NCBI RefSeq assembly: GCF_001186125.1
Contig: NW_014040318.1
Coordinates: forward strand, 21,315 to 43,137
Direction: 5' to 3'
Length of the DNA stretch: 21,823 nucleotides
Origin: Sphaeroforma arctica JP610
Taxonomy: Eukaryota; Opisthokonta; Ichthyosporea; Ichthyophonida
Shown: positions 1 through 9,727 of the stretch, in pieces
Numbering within the stretch: position 1 is the stretch's first letter
How the letters are laid out: the number at the start of each line of letters is the position of its first letter
Made by a program: the position numbers and the translations under genes
Notes under the pieces: generated by a model
Told to the model about the DNA's origin: nothing
The model's database searches: none
The model's input: the letters and a program-made list of their open reading frames with translations, nothing else

Positions 1-133
1 ATATTTATATATATTTATATATATACTTATAAAAATTTATATATATTTATATATATTTATATATATATTTATATATATTTATATATATTTGTATATATAT
101 TTATATATATTTATATATATTTATATATATATT

Positions 134-187
<54 letters not shown>

Positions 188-249
188 ATATATATTTATA
201 TATATTTATATATATTTATATATATATTTATATATATTTATATATATAA
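1..249. repeat. AT-rich microsatellite
   Basis: Almost pure TA runs broken by regular TTTA steps (units such as TATATATTTA). Reading it as an ORF gives only Tyr/Ile/Leu low-complexity peptide, so it is not coding. A similar TA run closes the right end of the window, so both edges may be assembly break points. Confidence 0.95.
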
Positions 250-1053
250 TCGTGTTATACATTGGGAAAGAATTGTGCAATATATAGAGAGAGAATGGCG
301 TTAATACATATAGAGTTTGTGTAATGTATATAGAGAGCGAATTTAACTGTATGTAATAAATAGTGAGAGAATGGTGTAAAGTACAGAGACAGGAAAAATA
401 GATTGTAAATAATACATGTTAAGATGTGAAATAGGCCGCAGCCCACAATGCCTCAGCCTCTCCAGTTTCCGGTCTCCGGGGACTATATTTTGGCTTTGTT
501 TTTACATTAAAGAAAACGGAAAAAACGGCAAACGGAAAAAAAGGCCATTGCTTTATGCCTTTGTCCAAGATATGGCTCAGAACCTTTTTTCTCAGGTGCA
601 AGGCCTGTTTACACACCTTTTTCTTTTGAAAATTCAGGGCAGCCCCTGTAAGAATTTTCGGGACTACTTATAACCGCAAAAGGAATATCCCCATATTCGG
701 GGAAGCATGAGTTCCGAATGATTTGGATTTTGTAGAATGTGTCCATTGTCCACTCAGATTTGTACAATTGTCATGGATTCTCAAATAAGTATATATATTA
801 AAAGTATGTAGCGTATCTCAGCTGTAGGATGAGCCTTGTTAGTTGTATTATCAGTTTGCACATAAATAAGCTGTTGTGTGTAGCGCTGGGTGAAAGGCAC
901 ACGAGGCTGGTAAGGCGTTAAATTACATATTTCTCGCAATAAGTAGTCGACAGTTCACGTAGATTCAACATTTGAACCTTTGCCACAACTCCAGTCATTC
1001 GAGAACGTGCATTGAATATTTATACCTATACAATTCACAGAGGGGGTTTCAAG
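250..1053. other. Upstream region of the b5-oxidoreductase gene
   Basis: No gene is supported here. It holds purine-rich sequence to about 420, mixed sequence to about 700, a TATATATAT run at 790-798 about 255 bases before the ATG that could be a core promoter element, and a small inverted repeat (TCCCC..GGGGA) near 686-701. No transcription start can be fixed. An intron in the 5' UTR cannot be excluded. Confidence 0.4.
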
Positions 1054-3051
1054 ATGTTTTCAAGGCATATACAATCCTGTTTGTCGAGGAGAACGATGAC
1101 AAGCGCCTCTCGGCGCACAACCATGAGATATGCCGCCCGAGGGTTTGCAAGCGCCACTTCGCAGCATACACACACACATGTGCGTTCACAGAGATTGGCG
1201 TTGAGGGGTATTAGTGCTGTAACGGGTGCGTGTCTGGCGACGTATGTATATTCAAGCACAACCTACCCGGTGGCAAAACAGGAGGGACTTCTTAGTAGTG
1301 CTACAGAAGCAGATGCGAGTAAGGAAGGGGCGGGCATACATGAACTCACACCCGAGGAGACCGACGAGTTAGAGCCGTTCACAATGGATGAAGTGCGCGA
1401 GCACGCGAATAAAGACGATTGCTGGATTATTATAGACGGTGTTATTTACGATGTCACGTCGCTGTTAAGCCAACATCCGGGTGGCCAAGCTGTCCTTCTA
1501 TCCTTTGGTGGAAAGGATGTGTCCGCAGAGTACCATGCGATGAAGCATTCCTCACAGGCACAGGCCATGCGCCCGGGGTTAGCGGTAGGGCGTCTGATTC
1601 TGGGTGCGTACACGCCGGTGAAGATCATGACCGATATCGAAGAGATCATTGAGGAGAAGGCTAAAACACAGAAGAAGCGACTGGTTATAGTAGGCGGAGG
1701 TATATGTGGGGCGTCGGCAGCGTATTTCCTGTCGCAGAACAAGACATTCTCAGCCGAGTGGGATGTTGCGCTGCTCGAGCACGATCCGATTGTGGGAGGG
1801 ACTGCACTGAGGAGTTCGGCGATTATGTGGCTTGGTCCGTTGCTCGAGAAGACAGAGATTGAGGAGAAACCCAATGGCGCTATTGATGTCAATGTGAGTC
1901 AGGTGGGGTCAACCAAACCTCCCATGGGTCTTACACAGTGGCTTGGCGAGGAGGCGTACTTGTTTTTCAAGACAATGCAGGCGGAATGGGGTGATGTGGA
2001 GTTCACGGATAAGGGTACCATTGGGTTGGTAGAAACCGATGAACAACTCGAAGGTGCGCGCGCGATATTTGGTGCGGATGGGAAAGTACGGGGTGCGGAG
2101 ATAGTCACGGATAAGGCTCGTATGGCAGAGATAGAGCCGGCCATCTCTCCCGAGCAGTTGAAGGCTATTGTGTACCATCCCAGGGGTGCAACCGTGGATC
2201 CGTATATGGTGTGTGATGCCTTCGCAAAGAGAGCTCAGGCGAATGGGGTCAGACTGTTGCTAGATCATGCAGTGACAGACATTGCGCCTGTAGAGGACAG
2301 TAGCATGAACTACCGCGTGACGTGTGAGAATGGAGAGCAGTTGGACGCGGATGTGGTGGTGATCTGCACGGGATGGAAAGCGAAAGAGCATGCGGCGATG
2401 ATTGGGTGTGATGTGCCCGTCAAGGCAATGCACGGGCAGATGTTTGCCATTTCGCACCCGGACTTCAAGCTCAATAACAATGTCTACGGTCTCGAGGGAG
2501 TGACGTACTGGCGCAAGAACAAGGTCAAACACCAGACCACCCGGGAGAATACAGCACCGTACAAACGCATTACTAGCCACCTCTACGGCGTGCAGCTGGC
2601 GAATGGTGTAGCCAAATTCGGGGGCGATCGCGTGCAGGCCAACCTGGACGGGATAGTGCTAGAAGATGGCATCGAGGACAACTATAACACAGTCACACGG
2701 CTGTTCCCTCAGCTCAAAGGTGTGCCTATGCTTGGTTCGTGGTCAGGTGTGATGCCCTTCACACCGGACCAGAAAATCATCTGTGGTGCATTGGATGACA
2801 CTGGCAAGGCTTTTGTGCTGACGGGGTCGGGCTTCATGAGGGGTCTAGCATCCGGCAGACTATTGGCCGAGAGTATCACGCGCGTGCACGTAGATAATCT
2901 ACCTGTGTATGGTATCGATACAGAGAGTGTAGAAACAAAGGCGAAGCGAGACGAGATCGACTTCTACTTGGATGATTGCAGTCCGCAGAGGTTTGCTAAG
3001 CAGAAGGCTGCGGCCGAGGCTATGGCGGCAAAAGAAGCAGAGGCAGCCTGA
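1054..3051 (+). CDS. Cytochrome b5 domain / DAO-type FAD-dependent oxidoreductase, predicted mitochondrial
   Basis: Single exon, 665 aa. Start chosen at the first ATG (1054); the frame is open to 1012 but only with a TTG codon. Seen: an Arg/Ser/Thr-rich, acid-free N-terminus (residues 1-50) typical of a mitochondrial presequence, then a hydrophobic stretch (about 49-70) that could be a membrane or sorting segment. A cytochrome b5 fold covers about 108-185, with heme ligand motif HPGG at 141-144 and the second His in KHSS (His165). A Rossmann FAD motif GGGICG (214-219) follows, with Glu at the end of the second strand (LLEHD). DAO-family hallmarks are GATVDPYMV near 378-386, the late strand VVVICTGW, and a C-terminal GSGFMRGLASGRLLAE that closes the FAD site. 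Known: DAO flavoproteins oxidise amino or hydroxy acids. Inferred: electrons pass from FAD to b5 heme, perhaps in the intermembrane space as in flavocytochrome b2. The substrate is unknown. The tail after 635 is Ala/Lys-rich. Lack of introns contrasts with the 18-exon neighbour. Confidence 0.93.
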   Translation: MFSRHIQSCLSRRTMTSASRRTTMRYAARGFASATSQHTHTHVRSQRLALRGISAVTGACLATYVYSSTTYPVAKQEGLLSSATEADASKEGAGIHELTPEETDELEPFTMDEVREHANKDDCWIIIDGVIYDVTSLLSQHPGGQAVLLSFGGKDVSAEYHAMKHSSQAQAMRPGLAVGRLILGAYTPVKIMTDIEEIIEEKAKTQKKRLVIVGGGICGASAAYFLSQNKTFSAEWDVALLEHDPIVGGTALRSSAIMWLGPLLEKTEIEEKPNGAIDVNVSQVGSTKPPMGLTQWLGEEAYLFFKTMQAEWGDVEFTDKGTIGLVETDEQLEGARAIFGADGKVRGAEIVTDKARMAEIEPAISPEQLKAIVYHPRGATVDPYMVCDAFAKRAQANGVRLLLDHAVTDIAPVEDSSMNYRVTCENGEQLDADVVVICTGWKAKEHAAMIGCDVPVKAMHGQMFAISHPDFKLNNNVYGLEGVTYWRKNKVKHQTTRENTAPYKRITSHLYGVQLANGVAKFGGDRVQANLDGIVLEDGIEDNYNTVTRLFPQLKGVPMLGSWSGVMPFTPDQKIICGALDDTGKAFVLTGSGFMRGLASGRLLAESITRVHVDNLPVYGIDTESVETKAKRDEIDFYLDDCSPQRFAKQKAAAEAMAAKEAEAA

Positions 3052-4809
3052 TCGTGGAGATGTTAGTTGTGCAAGAGGAGCGGAAGCCAACAACGGCTTT
3101 TGAATTGGTAGAACGGAGATTTTTAGAGATATTTAAAATAGTGTACGCGGAGATACGAGTGCTCAATAATTTAATTAATGCGGATACACGCGCCCTTTGA
3201 GCACAGAAGAATGTAGTTTAGATGATGGTGAAGTGTTATGTTTGTTAAGTGACCGTGAACACCGCCGACGACATGTGTTTTGTAAACACGGTCGAGCTGG
3301 CTAGACACGATATGGTGGCGCATTGTGCCGAGTGCACGAATTGTAATGAGAGCACAATGGTATACATGATATATTGCAACGAGAGGTAACTGCTTGTACT
3401 TTTAGTGAAGGTTACAATCCTATACATTTGAAAATGCGGCGAAGTGGATGTAGGGAGGGCAGAAATCGTGTGGCTGTCTGTGTAAGTTGGTATGTAAACG
3501 CGATAGCCGACTATGAAAGTGTCGTGTATTCGTCGAAACTGACATGGCGTGTCATGATGAGGGTTTCGTGCCGGGCTGAAAAATCGCGACGGCAGATAGC
3601 ACAGAGGATGATGTGTCCATTGTTTCAGGCGAGTTATCTTTTAGCGTATGCGGTGATGAAGGTGCATATACACAGAAAAAATATGAATTTAGGAATGAGT
3701 CATTATCATATGTGCGGTGTGAATAACGTTGAGACATCTGTATTAGGCCCTATTGGAAGTATGATTCTAAACGACAGTATTGAGAATCAGTGGTAAGGCT
3801 CACATAAACCAATCATACAACCGTCAAAGTCAAAGTTAATCTTATCACGAGCTATTACTTCCTCGAGCACGATAAAGTAGTTGGAGCCAATGATAATTTC
3901 GGCTATACGATGGGATATCCAGTTACTCGCAAGACTCGATCACTGCCTGTATGTAGAAAGATCACGTGTGCACTTCTATGGTTTCTTCATGGTATTTATT
4001 GGATTTCAATGAGATGGTATTCGATGTTCGTTTGATTTCGAAGCTATGATATCTATTGCATTGGAGAGCATCTTGCAATTGTTGGTCAATAATGTATTCT
4101 TCGGTAGCCGGCCTGGCCGTTTTGTAGACTTAGTACAGAAATTTTGGACATATGCTAATCTGTCACTACGTCTGTGCTGTTCGATTGTAGCTTTGGTAAA
4201 TGAACTTGGTGGTGCAACACCTGAAGTATTTACAATAAGTCTCTACTTGGATTTGGCTGTGTATTTTTTGAAGCTGTTTGTACAGTTTGACTTCACCATC
4301 AAAACGAAGCAATTACGGAGAGCAGTTCAGACTGTATCTTCATCACGATATAGGCTGAAACCTTGAACCAAAAATGTAGTTAATAATTCAACAAGATTAG
4401 ATGGGAGGAAACAAATATATTTCCTGTCTATTTTTTAAACGGCTATGTTCAAACACGCATGAAGTTCAACTATTCACGATATTATGGCCGACTGTATCTT
4501 AAGCTAAATCGCTTGTAGCTAGTATACGAGGCCATAGTTTTACCGACATCTCATACCGCCACACACACTGTGCTTTGAAATGTAATTTCTGCGAGAGAAT
4601 CAAACAAGCATGTTACATATAACATACAACGCAATCCGTTACTGGTATGTACAATGTAAATTGAATGGCTACTAAGAAGTCAGGGGTTACCCTTCAAACG
4701 AATGGACCCATCGTTGGAGTAGTGATGATTCAATGATTCGTATCTAAGGATCTAATTGACTTGAGTTAAAAATTGCACCATATAGAATCAACATAGAACT
4801 ATATAGATT
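3052..4809. other. Intergenic region, no convincing gene
   Basis: Contains the 3' UTR of the b5-oxidoreductase gene; no canonical AATAAA occurs close to its stop. A 7-bp inverted repeat (GACCGTG at 3251-3257, CACGGTC at 3287-3293) could form a hairpin. Two plus-strand ORFs (3434-3796, 121 aa; 4046-4366, 106 aa) show no recognisable domain, no flanking promoter signals and no paralogue in the window. I treat them as chance ORFs. Confidence 0.5.
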
Positions 4810-4815
4810 TTTATT
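4810..4815 (-). terminator. Poly(A) signal AATAAA of the small secreted-protein gene
   Basis: Minus-strand AATAAA lies about 40 bases after the stop at 4856-4858. The same hexamer is kept at 6619-6624 and 8368-8373 in the plus-strand relic copies, which supports its being the real 3' end signal of this family. Confidence 0.6.
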
Positions 4816-4855
4816 TAACTAAACCGAATGTTCACCTTTCAAGAGAAACCCCCAA

Positions 4856-5348
4856 CTACACTCTGGCCTTGGCAAGGACTAAACCCTCATCTATGGTATC
4901 GTTCACACATGCAGAAACATCCTCGGCAGTGGGGTAGTTGACAGCGTCATCGCAAGCTACCATGGGGAAAACAAATCATTAACGAAATCGTTGGAAACAG
5001 TATTCTCCACAGTTTGGGCTGCATTGCACTCGGCCAATTCAGTACTAGTGGTGCTGTTTGCAACACATTCCTCGACGTCGATAGTGAGCTCGGTGATACC
5101 AGCATCAATTACTGCGCTATTGGGAACATTACCTGGATGTTATCCCATAGAAGATTACCCTCGGTAGCTAATGTAGACTCAATGCACCCTAGCAGACATG
5201 TATCCGACGATGCACATGGCACAAGTGTCTCCTTGATACTCTCTATGAGTTTAGGGGCCATTGCACTGACGAGTGCTTGACGGGGAGCAATGCTGCTAGC
5301 AGACACCAAAGCAACAACCGCGGCAGAAAGGAAAGCTTGGGAAAACAT
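4856..5348 (-). CDS. Small secreted Cys-module protein (structure uncertain, possibly frameshifted)
   Basis: I do not recognise the family. The ATG at 5348 opens a clear signal peptide (MFSQAFLSAAVVALVSASS), followed by three modules with similar cysteine spacing: CLLGCIESTLATE; DVEECVANSTTSTELAECNA; DVSACVNDTIDEGLVLAKA. The modules lie in three different frames. The first two join cleanly if 5112-5158 is a 47-nt GT-AG intron (GAGG/GTAATC ... GCGCAG/TAATT), giving 114 aa ending in TAG at 4957-4959. The third module runs in another frame to TAG at 4856-4858, and plus-strand paralogues conserve it at protein level. It would join if one base were missing in the TTTTCCCC run at about 4962-4971, or through an 89-nt intron with donor CTA/GTACTG. 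Against the intron readings: all TMF1 introns in this window are at least 159 nt. A TATA box 68 nt upstream and an AATAAA downstream support a real, recently active gene. Its product is probably exported; function unknown. Confidence 0.5.
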
Positions 5349-5415
5349 GATAATATTAAATTTGGGTAATATACTTTGTATTTATTTGTGACGTGTATAC
5401 GTTTGGCCACCACCG

Positions 5416-5423
5416 TATTTATA
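5416..5423 (-). promoter_or_regulatory. TATA box (TATAAATA) of the small secreted-protein gene
   Basis: Minus-strand TATAAATA sits 68 bases before the ATG at 5348, a spacing that suits a short 5' UTR. The flank immediately upstream (about 5455-5680) is repeated in inverted orientation at about 8075-8300, which helps delimit the promoter region. Confidence 0.55.
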
Positions 5424-6181
5424 CTAAACAGGCCTGCCAAATTGGCACCTTTGGAGATAAATATCTCAAATCTCTCTCGTGGAATTCCTGACTGAGCCAG
5501 TCGCACAATAGTAGATGGTTCGCGTTCATTTCTCAAACGCCAGGCGCCCTCACGACTTCTATTTTAGTCCAAAGTTGAAAAATCGAGATTCTAGTAGTCT
5601 GAAGAATTTGTTTAACGATTGTCGGAAATGTGTCCGTTGTTGGGGATCCATTGAGTTTGCTACAATTCCAATATGTCTATTTTCTGAAATTCACGCAAAG
5701 GATATATTGGAAAATACTTGAGCATGATCATATGATGCCGTATGCTCATTGCAGATCGGTGGCATATATAGGGTTTAGCTCTTTTACTAAATTTGGGCTT
5801 CGAAAATTCGAAAGTTGTTGCATTGCTACTTGCAACTTGCAAGTCTTGCATTGTACGGTAGTGTGGAGTAATAAATAATAAATTCTGCGCAGAGTTGCAA
5901 AGTTGCTGGCTGTTGCAGTTCTATGTGGCTGCAGGCCAGCATTTTTTTCTTCTTTATTTTATAGCAATGAGTGCCAGTCACCTATCGTATGCTCTTTTCT
6001 CAATTATATTGCTCCACTAAGATTTAAATTATCATTATTCTATGTATCCATAGCTCCGGCGAATTCAAACTTCAAAGATTTCAAATTTGAAACTTCGGGC
6101 TCTCTCTCCAGTCTCTATTTAGTAGTAGGAATGTCTATGTACAGCATTGGTGACAATAGAATCATTAACCACCTCAGGCCC
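5424..6181. other. Intergenic region; minus-strand promoter flank, otherwise no gene
   Basis: 5455-5680 is the upstream flank of the minus-strand secreted-protein gene and has an inverted homologue at 8075-8300. From about 5690 to 6181 the sequence is AT-rich with no supported gene. A plus-strand frame at 5903-6208 is Phe/Ser-rich but begins with TTG and shows no family features. Confidence 0.5.
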
Positions 6182-6441
6182 TATTTTCCCCATGGTAACT
6201 TGTGTTGACACTTTCAACTAACCCACAACCGAGACTGTCTCTGAATGTGTAAATAACAGTATAGACGCGAGTCTAGTCTTTGCCAAAGCCAGAGTGGAAA
6301 TGGGCTTGTCCCGTAATCGGAACGATGCCAGTCACACGACAAGTAAATTATATTGTACACTAAAATACCTATCTTTTACTTTTGATTCCTTGTTTATTAT
6401 GTATTGATTGGTCATGGACATCTCATAGAAATATTGCATGT
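6182..6441 (+). pseudogene. Relic 3' end of the small secreted-protein gene, copy 1
   Basis: The plus strand repeats the last module of the minus-strand gene at 4856-4963: shared TTTTCCCCATGGTA lead, then residues corresponding to ECVNNSIDASLVFAKARV. An in-frame TAA at 6219-6221 replaces the Tyr codon kept in copy 2, so this copy is broken. The reading continues past the stop position of the parent gene (after KARV) into EMGLSRNRND. It forms a head-to-tail tandem with copy 2, with a period of about 260 bp. Confidence 0.75.
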
Positions 6442-6699
6442 TATTTTCCCCATGGTAGCTTGCGATGATACTTTTAACTACCCCACAACCGAGGCTGTCT
6501 CTGAATGTGTAAATAACAGCATAGACGCGAGTCTAGTCTTTGCCAAAGCCAGAGTGGAAATGGGCTTGTCCCGTATTCGGAACGATGCCAGTCACACAAC
6601 AAGTAAATTATATTGCCCAATAAAACACTGATCTTTTTCTTCTGATTCCTGGTTTAATATATCTGTTGGGCATGGACAACCCATTGAAATATAGCATGT
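6442..6699 (+). pseudogene. Relic 3' end of the small secreted-protein gene, copy 2
   Basis: Tandem partner of copy 1. From ATG 6452 the frame stays open for 59 codons to TGA at 6629-6631: MVACDDTFNYPTTEAV, then the ECVNNSIDASLVFAKARV block. Relative to the parent gene many differences fall at third codon positions, so the module evolved as coding DNA before or after copying. AATAAA occurs at 6619-6624. There is no upstream signal-peptide exon, so I call it a gene fragment; it could also be the last exon of an unseen gene. Confidence 0.65.
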
Positions 6700-8074
6700 G
6701 TATTGAATATGGGTACACTATTCGTCCACAGATAAGGATCAGTGTTTTAGTCTGATAAAATTTGGCATAAATTGGGAGACTATTAGACGGAAGTAATGTG
6801 TATATCATCATGTATAGGTTTTAACTCGGACGTTAAACAGTTGCATTAAGATGCGGATCAAGAAGCCAGCTCAACAGTACATTTATTCCGAACAAGTCTC
6901 CCATTTTCAATAGGCGTGCACATTAATTCTTGATACATGGTCACTGAAGTTGGCACCGGTTCACTGTCAGTATGGGATCGCTGGATATAGATAATCTTAC
7001 TATCGGGTACATGTCATATTGTACAGAGTCTAAAATGTAAGTTCGTTGTCCGAAAGTCAAAGCCGGCAATATTATCAGTCAATCGAAGAAGTTTCGATTC
7101 AATGATTTCGATCTTTGTAGCGCGATGATGTATGCATTAATGAAATTAGTGACAATGCACACGCTTCGCGTCACCAATCGCGACACTCAATGAATCAAGT
7201 TCCTCGTGTAATCCTCCCAATTGCTGTATAGTGTAATAAATATTTGGCAACTTTATCACTCCTTCTGTTACAAGTTGAAGTTGCAACTTGCAATTTTTGT
7301 TTGCAATTTTTAGAACTGTTGTATTCATAGCTGTCTCCTTAAAAGTAGCCTTTGACTTTCTTTCTTTAGAAAATTCGACAAGAAAGTTGACAAACAGTTA
7401 TAAATTTTTTAATTGTTTTGAAAAAAAAACAATATTTTTTGATAGTACATATTACATATATATAAACAATACTTCATATTTACATTCGTCGGCCGTAAAT
7501 ATTGAATATTAATTTATATATTTTTGAAAAAAATACTAAATAATGACTTTGAATAAAATACATATGTATTTATGTATATTATCATAGCCTTTCTGAAAAT
7601 AGAACATATTATATAATTTTATATTTAGTCATTTCAAGAAATACTCCTTTTTTCTTCTATTCAAAATAAATTTTCTTCTTCTACATATTTGTAACAAAAA
7701 CCAAATATTTAGGCATCCCGATTCCCGTACGGCGTGCCGGACTGCCGGGGACTGGGAAAGTGGGAATTCAGAATTGGAATTCGAATCATTCTATGACAGG
7801 TTAACATCAGCTTACGCAGACCCGTGAGAATAGGTGACCGCTGGGTTGGGGACACGTGGGACGAAGGCGGGTGATGTACAGTGATTTTTATCAAATTATA
7901 GAATACTGATCTTAAACTGATAAATAAAAATATATTTACAAAAAGTTGTCATATATATCATGTAAATAATTATATCCACTCGAAACGTAAAATAGTAGCA
8001 TGTACGGCGTACGCCAACGATGTGCACACCATATAAACGTTGTATAAAATTAAGAAGCCGATAGTCACAGGATA
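6700..8074. other. AT-rich intergenic region, no gene seen
   Basis: No supported coding frame. 7380-7720 is strongly AT-rich with an A-run near 7420-7430 and several TATATA stretches. 7720-7880 is an island of higher GC with no recognisable content. A short hairpin (ATCGAA / TTCGAT) lies near 7083-7100. Confidence 0.5.
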
Positions 8075-8510
8075 GTAGAAGACTCAACAATAGATTCCCC
8101 ATCGGTGAACTCTTTACAGCAATCGTTAAACAGATTCTTCAGCTTCTAGAACCTCATGCCACAACTTTAGACTAAATTAGTAGATTAGAGAGCGCGTGGC
8201 GTTCGAGAAAGGAAAGCAATCTATCTACGCTCTACAGTGGTGCCACTGGTGCGACGAGCTCTATCAGGAATCCCATGAAAGAGATTAATCTGCAAAGGTG
8301 CTGATATGACAAGACCATTGGACATTCGGAGCGATGGTAGTCACTCGGCACGTAAAATATATACTCCAATAAAACATCAACTTCATATTTATAATTCTGC
8401 GTTTATTTAAAAACAAATAAATTATTTGTAGAGCATGGTCAGCCTAATTAGATAGCCATTCCAATGCAAATAAGGATCATTGTTTAAATAGATAAAGTTC
8501 GACAAATGTT
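8075..8510 (+). pseudogene. Relic of the small secreted-protein gene: promoter flank joined to 3' tail
   Basis: 8075-8300 aligns with the upstream flank of the minus-strand gene (reverse complement of about 5455-5680); shared landmarks are CAATCGTTAAACA, TTCTTCAG, GGCGTT.GAGAAA and TCAGGAAT..CCA.GA.AGAGATT. From about 8310 the sequence switches to homology with the 3' part of the plus-strand tail copies (CATTCGGAGCGATG, CCAATAAAACA, AGCATGG, AAGGATCA.TGTTT). The signal peptide and modules between these parts are gone. AATAAA is kept at 8368-8373. It reads as a copy that lost its coding body by deletion, in opposite orientation to the surviving gene. Confidence 0.65.
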
Positions 8511-9495
8511 GTGAGGAAATTGCATGAAAACCGTCTGAATTTGAAGTGTGATAGTATACAGTGATCAGAGAAGAGCGAACCGTGTCCGTTGGAGAGCAGC
8601 TCTAATAAGAAGAATATTTACCACTGCGCGTATTTTGGTCCAGCTTGAACATTGGGTCAGTGGTTATACAATGCCTTAGACGTTATATTCTTTACCATGC
8701 CATCCTGAACTATGAGGGCGAAGAGATACATGTTTAAAGGCCATAGTTTATGTCCTCATAGTTTAATGTTTATCCCAGCCAAAATAGATCGAAAAGAGCA
8801 TCACTGACTAAATGTACTAGTAAGCGTGTATCGCTATATCTTTGTACCTACTACGCTAGGTACTGTGTATACTTCGACTTGTGCCTATGTGTTCTCGAAC
8901 AGTTGCGATTCGTCCCTCTTTGCTTGAATATCTCTTCCATGTTTCATGGCCTTTTTATGGTTACGGTATCCCGTGGTACCTTCTCTGGGCTTCACTTGAG
9001 CCTTTGGGTGTCGAATGGAATTGCAAAGTGTTGGAACTCTAGCCCGATCTCTCTCAAAGCCACAAGGGATACAAAATAAGGGCGATGTGAGGTCTTGTAC
9101 ATGCTCGACTGCTGGCAGACAGGAGCGCTAGATTACATCTCCAAGAGCCACAGGTCGCGAAGCTGGGCCTGAGCTTACTAACTATAACATCTAGAAGTAT
9201 TTAACCTTTCAAGTTCGCTCTGGGTAGGCCATCGAGCTGTCGCATGCTTAAGTGGACAACTGAGCTGCAGCCGACAGTAAATCCAGGGCTCTTAAGTTGC
9301 ATGTACAGGTGTGTACTCCGGCCAACCCCAGTTTGCCCCATGGGCTAACCCGTCTAGACCTCAGGTCGTGGTGCGCATGAACCGGCATCGATCGAAGTGT
9401 GCATTCACTCGGTTTGGAAACATTTCCCGTGTTCAGTCACTCAGTATTTGCCAAGGGACAGTCCTTGTCACTGGACAGTGCGAAGCCATTAGCTA
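8511..9495. other. Intergenic region, no recognised gene
   Basis: A perfect 10-bp inverted repeat (AACTATGAGG at 8708-8717, CCTCATAGTT at 8754-8763, spacer 36 bases) is the only clear structure. About 8870-9500 is richer in GC and has short open stretches on both strands (for example 8879-9079), but no domain, start context or splice pattern supports a gene. An old, degraded element is possible but not shown. Confidence 0.45.
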
Positions 9496-9706
9496 TTGCT
9501 AAGAGTGTCATCAGTCCGATCTTCTGATCTCCAACAGCATTGACCACAGCGGTATAACTGGGCTCCCTTATCCCACCATTCCTGATTCAGATTATAGCAT
9601 ACTCAAAATGTTATTGCTGAGAGTGCCGTCACGTTCGATATTCTGTTTTCTAGCAGCCCTGATCATAGTGGTATAGCTGGGATTCCATGTCACACCATTC
9701 TTCTTG
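9496..9706. repeat. Direct repeat of about 90 bp downstream of TMF1
   Basis: Two copies, about 9496-9585 and 9614-9706 (offset 118). Shared blocks include TTGCT.AGAGTG, AGCGGTATA/AGTGGTATA, CTGGG.T.CC and CACCATTC. The second copy ends about 20 bases past the TMF1 stop codon, so both probably lie in its 3' UTR or just beyond. Confidence 0.75.
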
Positions 9707-9727
9707 TATAATTTGAACACAACGCCG

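Noticed and set aside
89-304. Tyr/Ile ORF in the left AT tract
   Set aside because: Translation of a TA microsatellite.
1012-1053. N-terminal extension of the oxidoreductase to 1012
   Set aside because: The first codon would be TTG. The ATG at 1054 starts a good mitochondrial presequence.
3251-3293. 7-bp inverted repeat, considered as a structured RNA or terminator
   Set aside because: Stem is short, spacer long, no conserved partner copy; likely chance.
3434-3796. Plus-strand ORF of 121 codons
   Set aside because: No domain, no promoter or poly(A) signals, composition not coding-like, no relative in the window.
4046-4366. Plus-strand ORF of 106 codons
   Set aside because: Hydrophobic but without signal peptide or known fold, and isolated; chance frame most likely.
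8879-9502. GC-richer stretch with short ORFs, considered as a degraded transposon
   Set aside because: No terminal repeats, no transposase or reverse-transcriptase motif could be read on either strand.
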